Assembly (NCBI RefSeq): GCF_049347105.1
Contig: NZ_CP186334.1
Coordinates: forward strand, 5,022,001-5,086,000
DNA: 64,000 nucleotides
Reading direction: 5' to 3'
Source of the DNA: Gaoshiqia hydrogeniformans
GTDB lineage: Bacteria; Bacteroidota; Bacteroidia; Bacteroidales; Prolixibacteraceae
Shown here: one piece after another, positions 18,416 to 25,963 of the stretch
How the letters are laid out: each line of letters starts with the position of its first letter
How positions within the stretch are numbered: the stretch's first letter is position 1
Translations under genes and position numbers: made by a program
The notes under the pieces: model-generated
Told to the model about the DNA's origin: nothing
Seen by the model: only the letters and a program-made list of their open reading frames with translations
The model's database searches: none

Positions 18416-19438
18416 TTATTGAAGCGCCTGTATTGAATTCTTCAGCAATGCCAGGATATAACCCGGATTATGAACTCCTTTACTACGGTCTTCTTCAATG
18501 GTCTTCCAGTTATAAACGGCTCCGGCCACTTCAATGGGGTAAGTACCTGCAACAATCACATGTTCAGCCGTCAATGCACCTTTGGTAACCAATAAACCGG
18601 CCAGTTGTTCCATCAATTGTTGAACTTCTGTCTGAAGGCCATTATAATTGAAGTTATTTAAGGTCCCGTGACATTGCGTACATGAGGCCAGGCTGGCATT
18701 GAACGTATGGCTGCCTTCGTGCATATGACAGGTAACACAGGCATCGGTATTTTTGCGGTGGGCAGCCGATTTTGTTCCCGGATATGAAACAGAGCCTGCC
18801 AGTTCATAACCACCAACTCCTTCAAGTAAGTTCCCTTGTGGCCCATGGTGCGGTCCAAAGCGGTAATTGGCAATCGCGTAGTTTCCGTTTGCATCCGGAG
18901 CAAGAGCCGGGCTTACCGGTCGCGACTGATGGCAATTAACGCACAGGTTTGAAGACGACTGAAAATCCAGCACTTTTGTCGGATCGTTATACATAACCAT
19001 CTTCACCGGGGCATGTGTTCGCAACGCATAATCCTGCCCGTCATTTTCAAAATCAAAACTGGTGTGTTTGGTGTGGCAGGTGGCGCAACCAATAGCCGAG
19101 GGGTTTGTAATCGCCACCGGCGAAGCGCTTGGGTTATTCACAAAATTTACAAACCCTTCGTGTGAGTGACAGGGTGCGCAACTGGCAGTCGTACTTCGGC
19201 TGATATTGGCACCAATACCGTGGTGTGATGCAGACCATGCAGCAGTTATTGCGTTATTTTTGGTCAGATTATGGCAGGTGACGCAACTTGCGGTCCCATC
19301 TTGCCCGTCCTGCCCGTCTTGTCCGTCAGCTCCATCAATTCCGTCCAGTCCTGGAGGACCTTCTTTTACACAGGATGGAATAACAAACAACACCAATGTG
19401 ACGATTGCTAATAAGCGGAGTATTTCTCTGATTTTCAT
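18416..19438 (-). CDS. Six-heme cytochrome c lipoprotein with collagen-like N-terminal repeat
   Basis: A 340-residue protein. Signal peptide with lipobox IPSC, then a short collagen-like Gly-X-Y run (starting GPPGLDGIDGADG, about residues 28-48), then six heme motifs: CVTCH, CAPCH, CATCH, CVNCH, CVTCH and CTQCH. It is the first gene of the cytochrome operon. Lipidation implies a membrane-bound, possibly surface-exposed, electron carrier or reductase. The Gly-X-Y spacer may hold the heme domain away from the membrane; that is inference. No NrfA-type CXXCK active-site motif is present. Confidence 0.85.
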   Translation of the reverse strand: MKIREILRLLAIVTLVLFVIPSCVKEGPPGLDGIDGADGQDGQDGQDGTASCVTCHNLTKNNAITAAWSASHHGIGANISRSTTASCAPCHSHEGFVNFVNNPSASPVAITNPSAIGCATCHTKHTSFDFENDGQDYALRTHAPVKMVMYNDPTKVLDFQSSSNLCVNCHQSRPVSPALAPDANGNYAIANYRFGPHHGPQGNLLEGVGGYELAGSVSYPGTKSAAHRKNTDACVTCHMHEGSHTFNASLASCTQCHGTLNNFNYNGLQTEVQQLMEQLAGLLVTKGALTAEHVIVAGTYPIEVAGAVYNWKTIEEDRSKGVHNPGYILALLKNSIQALQ

Positions 19439-19455
19439 AGGATTGAGATTTAGTA

Positions 19456-19485
19456 CAAATATTAAATTCAGAATAAAAATTCAAA
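19456..19485 (-). promoter_or_regulatory. Putative promoter of the multiheme cytochrome operon
   Basis: On the minus strand, TTTG (19485-19482) lies 18 bases before AATATTTG (19463-19456), one mismatch from TAnnTTTG, and the ATG follows 17 bases later. Spacing fits the Bacteroidota -33/-7 architecture. Confidence 0.45.
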
Positions 19486-19564
19486 TGTTAAATTTTACCC
19501 TAAAAATAGATATTGGACCGTGATTAATCCCGGACTGTTGAGGTGATATTTGATCTGGTAAAAA

Positions 19565-19578
19565 TTGATATTTATCAA
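19565..19578. promoter_or_regulatory. FNR/CRP-type operator (perfect inverted repeat)
   Basis: TTGATATTTATCAA is an exact TTGAT-N4-ATCAA palindrome, the classical FNR box. It sits immediately after the stop codon of the Crp/Fnr gene and about 80-120 bases upstream of the cytochrome operon promoter, so the neighbouring regulator may control the operon in response to oxygen or an electron acceptor. Confidence 0.7.
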
Positions 19579-20304
19579 TCAACCATGCCGGCTCAACATC
19601 ATCAAATCATCTTCTTTTAGAATCTCAATCTCTCGTTTGTCCTGACGAACAATTCCCGAAACTTCGAGTTCTTTTATACTTCGAATAAAACTCTCCTTGG
19701 TCATTCCCGACATTTCGGCCAGTTCCTGCTTATTCAGGTTACAGTTAAATGGATTACGCTGATAGATGGTATTTTTTAAGTACAAAAGGGTGTCGGCAAC
19801 TCTTCCCGGCATGTATTTCTGTGTTAAGCTGACCAAACTTTCAAGCATCTGGATATTCTGCCTGTTGTTGTATTTTAACAATTCATAAGCAAACCGGCTG
19901 TTGCTTTCCAATAATTTATGCAAGCGGGTTGAATCAATCAAACAACAGTCGACATGCGTGATGGCAGTCAGTGTGAAATGCCTGATGTCATCACTCACGA
20001 CCCCGCCTGCCGTTACCAGACTGTGAGTTGAAATAAGGCGTAATATAACATTTTTACCTTTAGGACCTTCCGCAACAACTTTGGCCATCCCCTCCCGGAT
20101 ACACACAAAATGGGTCGTATTCGTATTCTGCTTAATAATTGTTTCACCAGGCTTAAAGATAATATTCCGCTTGCACGACATTAAATAGTCAAGCTCATCT
20201 TTGGTTAACGTTTTAAATATGGTGGTCTCCTCCTCCGGAAAACACTTCAGACAGCATGATCTTGCACAGTTGGTGCAGTCTTTTAATTGTGATTCATCAA
20301 ACAT
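19579..20304 (-). CDS. Crp/Fnr family transcriptional regulator with N-terminal cysteine cluster
   Basis: A 241-residue protein. An N-terminal cysteine-rich segment (CTNCARSCCLKC, about residues 10-21) precedes a cyclic-nucleotide-binding-type beta-roll and a C-terminal helix-turn-helix (LNKQELAEMSGMTKESFIRS). In the recognition helix the Glu and Arg that read TGA half-sites in CRP and FNR are in place (KESFIR), while the FNR-specific Ser is replaced by Ile. The cysteines suggest a metal or Fe-S sensor. It sits just upstream of the cytochrome operon and a perfect FNR box. Confidence 0.88.
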   Translation of the reverse strand: MFDESQLKDCTNCARSCCLKCFPEEETTIFKTLTKDELDYLMSCKRNIIFKPGETIIKQNTNTTHFVCIREGMAKVVAEGPKGKNVILRLISTHSLVTAGGVVSDDIRHFTLTAITHVDCCLIDSTRLHKLLESNSRFAYELLKYNNRQNIQMLESLVSLTQKYMPGRVADTLLYLKNTIYQRNPFNCNLNKQELAEMSGMTKESFIRSIKELEVSGIVRQDKREIEILKEDDLMMLSRHG

Positions 20305-20539
20305 CTTTCACCTCCACTCGTGTAAAAACATACATTGTTCCATAACTGTATATCAATGTTTATACAAATAAACAGATATTTTTGGTTTTTCAAACCATGT
20401 ACCCTGTTTACACTCCAAATGAAAATATTAACAAAACTGACTACTAAGATATTAGAACAAACGGAGATGAAAGATGTTTTACAATACAAGGTGTTTTTTA
20501 TAAAATAAAAATCATTCTTTAGCTGACGTATGTTTAAAA

Positions 20540-20752
20540 TTAATTCGTCAGAAAATCCAACACATCACTCATTTTACCCGACGGACTGGATTTATACAAT
20601 TCCGTGTACCCGCATTTTGTACAGGAAACGGCGGTAAAACGTCGGTTCTGGATATTAAAATACCTGGTAAAACCAGAACCGGTAGTCCTTATTTGATCAA
20701 GTTCTGCTTTACGCGACCCGCATTTGGGACATTGATAAGATTGTTTCATCAT
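20540..20752 (-). CDS. Small zinc-ribbon protein
   Basis: Seventy residues with two CxxC knuckles (CPKCGSRKAE and CTKCGYTELY), giving a four-cysteine zinc ribbon as in small Bacteroidota nucleic-acid-binding proteins. Two adjacent ATGs (20752, 20749) could start it. It follows the Arc-like gene by 9 bases and the SPFH gene further upstream. The function is not known. Confidence 0.75.
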   Translation of the reverse strand: MMKQSYQCPKCGSRKAELDQIRTTGSGFTRYFNIQNRRFTAVSCTKCGYTELYKSSPSGKMSDVLDFLTN

Positions 20753-20761
20753 TCAAAATTT

Positions 20762-20944
20762 TTATGTATTTGGTTTATCGTCTTTGGATTTCGATCCGGG
20801 TTTTCGGCCGGCCTCTTTTAATGCTTTATGGATAATCCATTCCAACTGACCGTTAATGCTGCGAAACTCGTCGCCGGCCCAACGCTCAAGCGCCTCATAG
20901 TCTTTGGGGTCTAACCGCAATACAAATGATTTTTTTCCTGCCAT
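20762..20944 (-). CDS. Arc-like ribbon-helix-helix protein
   Basis: Sixty residues. The N-terminal KKSFVLRLDPKDYEALERWA and GQLEWIIHKALKEAG match the beta-strand and two helices of Arc/MetJ-type DNA-binding proteins, followed by a basic tail (GRKPGSKSK). Proteins of this kind commonly accompany SPFH genes in Bacteroidota, as here (64 bases downstream of the SPFH gene). It may autoregulate the operon; that is inference. Confidence 0.75.
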   Translation of the reverse strand: MAGKKSFVLRLDPKDYEALERWAGDEFRSINGQLEWIIHKALKEAGRKPGSKSKDDKPNT

Positions 20945-21008
20945 CTTTATTCCTCACCGTAACATATGATTCCCGATCCGTACCATAAAGTTGGAAATTT
21001 GTGTCGGG

Positions 21009-21854
21009 TTAATATATACTTCCCGTATTCACCACCGGAGTTACATCTTTATCGCCGCACAGCACCACCATCAGGTTGCTCACCATGGTTGCCTTTTTAT
21101 CTTCGTCAAGATCGACAATCTGTTTTTTACTCAACTCATCCAAGGCCATTTGAACCATGCTAACAGCTCCTTCAACAATTTTAAACCGGGCAGCAACAAT
21201 TGCTGTTGCCTGTTGGCGTTTAAGCATAGCCTGGGCTATTTCCTGTGCATAGGCCAAATAATTAATACGAGCCTCAATGACCTCGATGCCGGCAATTGCC
21301 AGCCGCTCTGCCACCTCGCGTTCCAACTCATCATTCACTTCCTCGCCTCCACTTCTCAAGGTAATCTCGGCCTGTTCGTCTTCAAAATTGTCGTACGGAT
21401 AAAGGCCAGCCAGCTTGCGGATAGCAGCTTCGGTCTGGATGTTGACGAAATGTTCATATTCATTTACATCAAATGCAGCTTTAAATGTATTGTTCACCCG
21501 CCAGACCAATACCACTCCAATCATGACGGGATTCCCTATTTTGTCGTTGACTTTGATTGGTTCGCTATCGAGATTACGCGCCCGAAGAGAAATTTTCTTT
21601 TTAACAAGAAAAGGGTTGACCCAAAAGAATCCGTTTTTTTTAACCGTACCTTTGTATTCGCCGAATAAGACCAACACGGCACTTTTATTCGGTTCAACAA
21701 TAAGAAAACCTAAGGAGAAAAAGACAAAGCCGAAAATAAACAAAATTGCCGGGATCACCAGTCCGCGCATAAAACCGCCCATGATCATCAGCAACAAAAT
21801 AAGTTCGAGCGAAACTATTAAATAGCCTGATTTTGCTGAATAAACTTTTTCCAT
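21009..21854 (-). CDS. SPFH/Band 7 domain membrane protein
   Basis: A 281-residue protein: two N-terminal hydrophobic segments (about residues 10-60), then an SPFH domain (VEPNKSAVLVLFGEYKGTV, FFWVNPFLVKKKISLR, PVMIGVVLVWRV) and a C-terminal coiled region (ARINYLAYAQEIAQAMLKRQQA). Stomatin/flotillin relatives scaffold membrane microdomains. It is the promoter-proximal gene of a three-gene set with the Arc-like and zinc-ribbon proteins. Confidence 0.85.
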   Translation of the reverse strand: MEKVYSAKSGYLIVSLELILLLMIMGGFMRGLVIPAILFIFGFVFFSLGFLIVEPNKSAVLVLFGEYKGTVKKNGFFWVNPFLVKKKISLRARNLDSEPIKVNDKIGNPVMIGVVLVWRVNNTFKAAFDVNEYEHFVNIQTEAAIRKLAGLYPYDNFEDEQAEITLRSGGEEVNDELEREVAERLAIAGIEVIEARINYLAYAQEIAQAMLKRQQATAIVAARFKIVEGAVSMVQMALDELSKKQIVDLDEDKKATMVSNLMVVLCGDKDVTPVVNTGSIY

Positions 21855-21900
21855 AACTGTCGTTTTAAATTACATTCAAATTGATATTATTTTGATATCA

Positions 21901-21932
21901 CAAATATAAAATAAAAAAAGCATCTTTGTCAA
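21901..21932 (-). promoter_or_regulatory. Promoter of the SPFH-Arc-zinc ribbon set
   Basis: On the minus strand TTG (21932-21930) is followed after 21 bases by TATATTTG (21908-21901), a perfect TAnnTTTG. The ATG lies 46 bases further on. The -33 part lies within the terminator hairpin of the preceding gene. Confidence 0.55.
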
Positions 21933-21940
21933 GATGCTTT
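21911..21940 (-). terminator. Rho-independent terminator after the small protein at 21963
   Basis: Perfect 10-bp stem on the minus strand, AAAGCATCTT / AAGATGCTTT with loop GACA, followed by TTTT. It ends transcription of the sigma factor/small protein pair. Confidence 0.8.
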
Positions 21941-21962
21941 ACAATACATGCTGATCTTTTTA

Positions 21963-22187
21963 TCAGTTTAAATTCATTTCAACATAGCCAATCGATGTTG
22001 TTTCTTCTGTGTTAAACGATTTGGCAAAATCCAAAATGTTTTGAAGTACCCGCTTTGAGGGTTGGTACTTTTTCTTCCCGGTTTTTTTTAACATCCCTAT
22101 TTCCTCCAGCTTTAGTTTCTGTCCCAATTCACAAAATCCGTCTTGGCAAGTGTAGAATAAATTCATTAAGGTAAAATTTTCTTCCAT
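21963..22187 (-). CDS. Small protein of unknown function (74 residues)
   Basis: Not recognised. It is a charged, soluble protein with two cysteines (YTCQDGFCELG) in the N-terminal third, a lysine-rich middle (KKTGKKKYQPSKR) and no signal peptide or membrane segment. It is preceded by an ECF sigma factor on the same strand (74-base gap) and followed by a clear terminator, so it is expressed as a unit with, or just after, the sigma factor. It could be a regulator of that sigma factor, but nothing in the sequence shows this. Confidence 0.6.
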   Translation of the reverse strand: MEENFTLMNLFYTCQDGFCELGQKLKLEEIGMLKKTGKKKYQPSKRVLQNILDFAKSFNTEETTSIGYVEMNLN

Positions 22188-22261
22188 AGGCTAATTTGAT
22201 TTCTTTTTGTTCAACCCATTTATCAAACGCCTAATACAGAAAAATATTGCCTTAATAAATG

Positions 22262-22855
22262 TTAATTCCTTGTCAGAAGCAGATTATTTTTTTCGATGAT
22301 TTTCCGAAGGTTAATCAAGGCATAACGCATCCGCCCCAATGCCGTATTGATGCTTACGCCTGTCTTATCGGCAATTTCTTTAAAACTCATTCCCAGATAA
22401 TGACGCATAATGATCACCTGACGCTGATCTTCAGGCAATTCATCAATTAAACGCCTCACGTCAGTCCGAATCTGATCGCATACCAATTGATCTTCGATAT
22501 TATCATCGGAGAACCTGGCTGAATTGAATAAATCAAAATCCGAATCTTCATTCGATGTCGTATTCAACAACTTTTCTTTCCGGAAATGGTCGATAATCAG
22601 GTTATGGGAAATACGGAGCACCCAGGATATGAATTTCCCGTTTTCCGTGTACTTACCTGTTTTCAGAGAGCGGATTACTTTGATAAAAGTATCCTGAAAG
22701 ATGTCTTCAGCCAATTGCTGATTTTTGACGATCAAAATGATGTAGGTGTAAACTCGATTCTTATGCCTATAAATCAAGCTTTCGATAGCAGACTGATCGC
22801 CACCAATGAATTTTTGGACGAGCATATTGTCGTCCGTCGTAGTCATACTGAACAT
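22262..22855 (-). CDS. ECF RNA polymerase sigma factor
   Basis: A 197-residue sigma-70 family protein. Region 2 is seen in SLIYRHKNRVYTYIILIVKN and AEDIFQDTFIKV, and region 4 in LPEDQRQVIIMRHYLGMSFKEIADKTGVSINT, the helix-turn-helix that reads the -35. There is no anti-sigma factor with a membrane segment next to it; only a 74-residue soluble protein follows. Two ATGs (22855, 22846) are possible. It directs transcription of an unknown stress or surface regulon. Confidence 0.88.
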   Translation of the reverse strand: MFSMTTTDDNMLVQKFIGGDQSAIESLIYRHKNRVYTYIILIVKNQQLAEDIFQDTFIKVIRSLKTGKYTENGKFISWVLRISHNLIIDHFRKEKLLNTTSNEDSDFDLFNSARFSDDNIEDQLVCDQIRTDVRRLIDELPEDQRQVIIMRHYLGMSFKEIADKTGVSINTALGRMRYALINLRKIIEKNNLLLTRN

Positions 22856-22934
22856 TACTTCCTATTTAATTTTAAACAAAAAAGTAAAATTCGTCTATAG
22901 GCAACCAGTTTTAAGAATGAGTAAAAGATTTCAT

Positions 22935-22942
22935 TAATTTTG
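22935..22942 (+). promoter_or_regulatory. -7 promoter element upstream of uvrA
   Basis: TAATTTTG fits TAnnTTTG and lies 66 bases before the uvrA ATG, leaving a leader of about 60 bases. Confidence 0.45.
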
Positions 22943-23007
22943 CAAGAGCTAAATTGGAATATTTTTGTTAAAAAAGCAAATTTTCCTGGCACAAATTACA
23001 TAAATCA

Positions 23008-25809
23008 ATGATAAAAGACAGTATTTCAACTAAAAATATCCACATAAAAGGAGCCCGTGTTCATAATTTAAAGAACATTGAACTGGTCATTCCGCGAAAT
23101 AAATTGCTTGTTATAACAGGCCTTTCCGGTTCCGGTAAATCATCATTGGCCTTCGATACGCTTTATGCAGAGGGGCAACGCCGGTATGTTGAAAGCCTGT
23201 CTTCTTATGCACGGCAATTCCTGGGCCGGATTAATAAACCCGAGGTTGACTTTATAAAAGGAATTCCGCCCGCCATCGCGATCGAGCAAAAAGTAAACAC
23301 CCGGAATCCTCGTTCAACGGTAGGGACTTCCACCGAAATTTACGACTACCTCAAGTTGTTGTACGCCCGAATCGGACGAACGATTTCACCGGTGTCAGGA
23401 AAGGAAGTCAAACGTCACCAGGTAGGCGATGTGGTTGATTTTATGTGTTCGTTCTCCGAAGAAACCCGGTTAATGATTTGCGCCCCTTTGCAGGCCAAAA
23501 ATGGCCGATCGGTTTTAGAGGAAGCTGAACTGTTACTGCAACAAGGCTTTTCGCGCATTGAAACCCCAAACGGCATTCAACGCATCGACGAACTGTTGAA
23601 AGCAAATTCAAACGACTTTTGTTCGGGCAACTGCAACCTGGTTATCGACAGGTTGCTGGCCAGCCAGGAAGAAGATAACATCAGCCGGATGGCCGATTCA
23701 GTGCAAACCGCTTTCTTTGAAGGACGTGGCGAATGTGTGATTAAGGTATACCGGGGAGAACAGATATCGGAAGAGAAATTTTCAAACCGGTTTGAAGCAG
23801 ACGGAATTGCATTTGACGAGCCTACAGAGCACATGTTCAGCTTTAACAATCCGGTTGGTGCTTGTCCTGCCTGCGAAGGTTACGGGAAAGTTATCGGCAT
23901 CGACGAAGATCTGGTGATTCCAAACAAATCATTATCTGTTTACCAGGACGCGGTAGCCTGCTGGAAAGGAGAAAGCATGAAACTCTGGAAAGACCGTCTC
24001 GTCCAAAATGCCGGCCGTTTTGGCTTTCCCATCCACAAACCCTTCTACGAGCTCAGCCCTGAACAGCAACAGTTACTTTGGAAAGGCAACGCTTACTTTA
24101 AAGGGATCGACGCTTTTTTCAAAATGCTCGAAGAAAAGAGTTACAAAATCCAGTACCGGGTAATGCTGGCTCGTTACCGGGGCAAAACAACCTGTCCCGA
24201 CTGTCGGGGAACACGACTGAAAAAAGAAGCCGGGTATGTCCGGATAGTTAACACTCCAATTCAGGACCTGGTATTAATGCCTGTAAACGAATTACGCGGG
24301 TTCTTCAGAAATATCCGGTTAACTGCACATGAACAAAAAATTTCGAAACGGATTTTGATTGAAATTAACAGCCGCCTCGATTTTCTTTGTGATGTGGGAT
24401 TGGGATATCTGACTCTGAACCGCTTATCATCAACGCTTTCGGGCGGCGAATCCCAACGGATCAACCTGGCCACATCCCTGGGATCCAGCCTGGTAGGTTC
24501 GCTTTATATTCTGGATGAACCCAGCATCGGGCTTCATCCAAAAGATACCGAACGCCTGATAAATGTCCTTCGGAAACTGCAGAAAATCGGCAATACGGTG
24601 TTGGTGGTCGAACATGATGAAGAAATTATACGCGCTGCCGACGAAATTATCGACATTGGCCCCAAAGCCGGAGTTCACGGAGGAGAGCTGGTATTTCAGG
24701 GCAATCACCTGCAACTTTTAGATGCTAAAAACAGTCTGACTGCCGATTATCTGAATGGGACAAGAAAAATCGAAACGCCCCGGTTACGACGAAAATGGAC
24801 TGATTTTATCGAAATCATCGGCGCCCGTGAAAACAACCTCAAGAATATTACCGTCAGGTTTCCTTTGAACACGATTACTGCGGTAACAGGCGTGAGCGGC
24901 TCGGGAAAATCGACTCTTGTCAGCAAAATTCTTTACCCGGGAGTAGCCAAAATACTGGGGGGCTACAGCGAAAAAACCGGCCAGCACGACGCCATTAAAG
25001 GTGATATCAACCGGCTGACCGCCGTTGAGTTTGTTGACCAAAACCCGATTGGAAAATCATCCCGCTCCAACCCGGTAACTTATCTGAAAGCATTTGACGA
25101 AATACGGAAGTTATATGCCGATCTGCCGGCGGCAAAATATCAGGGATTCAAACCTGCCCATTTTTCATTTAACATCGAAGGCGGCCGGTGCGAAGAATGC
25201 CAGGGTGAAGGCGAGATTAATGTCGAAATGCAATTTATGGCCGACGTACACCTGCTATGTGAAAGCTGCCAGGGAAAACGATTTAAAAATGAAGTCCTGG
25301 AAATTGAATACCGGGGAAGAAGTATCCACGATATTCTGGAAATGACAGTGAATGAAGCCGTTGATTTTTTTGGAAACGGAAAAAGTTCGACAGAAAAGAA
25401 AATAGCAAAAAAACTGCAACCCTTGCAGGATGTCGGACTCGGATACGTGAAACTTGGCCAAAGTTCGTCTACCCTTTCGGGCGGAGAAAGCCAACGGGTA
25501 AAACTGGCCGCTTTCCTCGCAAAAGAGAAAGATTCGCCAACCCTGTTTATTTTTGATGAACCAACCACCGGTTTACATTTCCACGACATCAAAAAATTAT
25601 TGATCTCTTTCAACGCACTGGTTTCACGAGGACACAGTATCATCATCATCGAGCATAATCTGGATGTGATCAAATCGGCTGATTGGGTGGTAGACCTGGG
25701 GCCCGAAGGGGGTAAAAACGGCGGAAAAGTCATTTTTGAAGGAAAACCGGAAGATTTGGCCGGATCAAGCACTTCATTTACCGGCAATGCACTGATTGGC
25801 AAACTATAA
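23008..25809 (+). CDS. uvrA: Excinuclease ABC subunit A (UvrA)
   Basis: 933 residues, near the usual 940. Two ABC ATPase modules: Walker A GLSGSGKSS near residue 39 and GVSGSGKST near residue 631; signatures LSGGESQR in both halves; Walker B LYILDEPS and LFIFDEPT. Zinc-binding cysteine pairs are present (CPACEGYG..CPDCRGTR, CEECQGEG..CESCQGKR). It is the damage-recognition ATPase of nucleotide excision repair. It is a single gene with its own upstream -7 element. Two UvrA types exist in Bacteroidota; I cannot say which this is. Confidence 0.95.
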   Translation: MIKDSISTKNIHIKGARVHNLKNIELVIPRNKLLVITGLSGSGKSSLAFDTLYAEGQRRYVESLSSYARQFLGRINKPEVDFIKGIPPAIAIEQKVNTRNPRSTVGTSTEIYDYLKLLYARIGRTISPVSGKEVKRHQVGDVVDFMCSFSEETRLMICAPLQAKNGRSVLEEAELLLQQGFSRIETPNGIQRIDELLKANSNDFCSGNCNLVIDRLLASQEEDNISRMADSVQTAFFEGRGECVIKVYRGEQISEEKFSNRFEADGIAFDEPTEHMFSFNNPVGACPACEGYGKVIGIDEDLVIPNKSLSVYQDAVACWKGESMKLWKDRLVQNAGRFGFPIHKPFYELSPEQQQLLWKGNAYFKGIDAFFKMLEEKSYKIQYRVMLARYRGKTTCPDCRGTRLKKEAGYVRIVNTPIQDLVLMPVNELRGFFRNIRLTAHEQKISKRILIEINSRLDFLCDVGLGYLTLNRLSSTLSGGESQRINLATSLGSSLVGSLYILDEPSIGLHPKDTERLINVLRKLQKIGNTVLVVEHDEEIIRAADEIIDIGPKAGVHGGELVFQGNHLQLLDAKNSLTADYLNGTRKIETPRLRRKWTDFIEIIGARENNLKNITVRFPLNTITAVTGVSGSGKSTLVSKILYPGVAKILGGYSEKTGQHDAIKGDINRLTAVEFVDQNPIGKSSRSNPVTYLKAFDEIRKLYADLPAAKYQGFKPAHFSFNIEGGRCEECQGEGEINVEMQFMADVHLLCESCQGKRFKNEVLEIEYRGRSIHDILEMTVNEAVDFFGNGKSSTEKKIAKKLQPLQDVGLGYVKLGQSSSTLSGGESQRVKLAAFLAKEKDSPTLFIFDEPTTGLHFHDIKKLLISFNALVSRGHSIIIIEHNLDVIKSADWVVDLGPEGGKNGGKVIFEGKPEDLAGSSTSFTGNALIGKL

Positions 25810-25963
25810 GAAAGGAACAGGCAATTTAGATTGATTTTTGGCGGTAAAACCTCAAAAACCCTTATCTTTACGCCCAAAGAGCAGAATAGGAATGGCGTTG
25901 ATTGAACTGAATGGATCTTAATCCCCTGTTTTAAACTCCTCCTGTTTATTTAAACCAACAAAA

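Noticed and set aside
13349..19438. A nitrite reductase (NrfA) or other terminal reductase in the heme operon
   Set aside because: No CXXCK motif or molybdopterin/flavin catalytic domain was found among the visible proteins.
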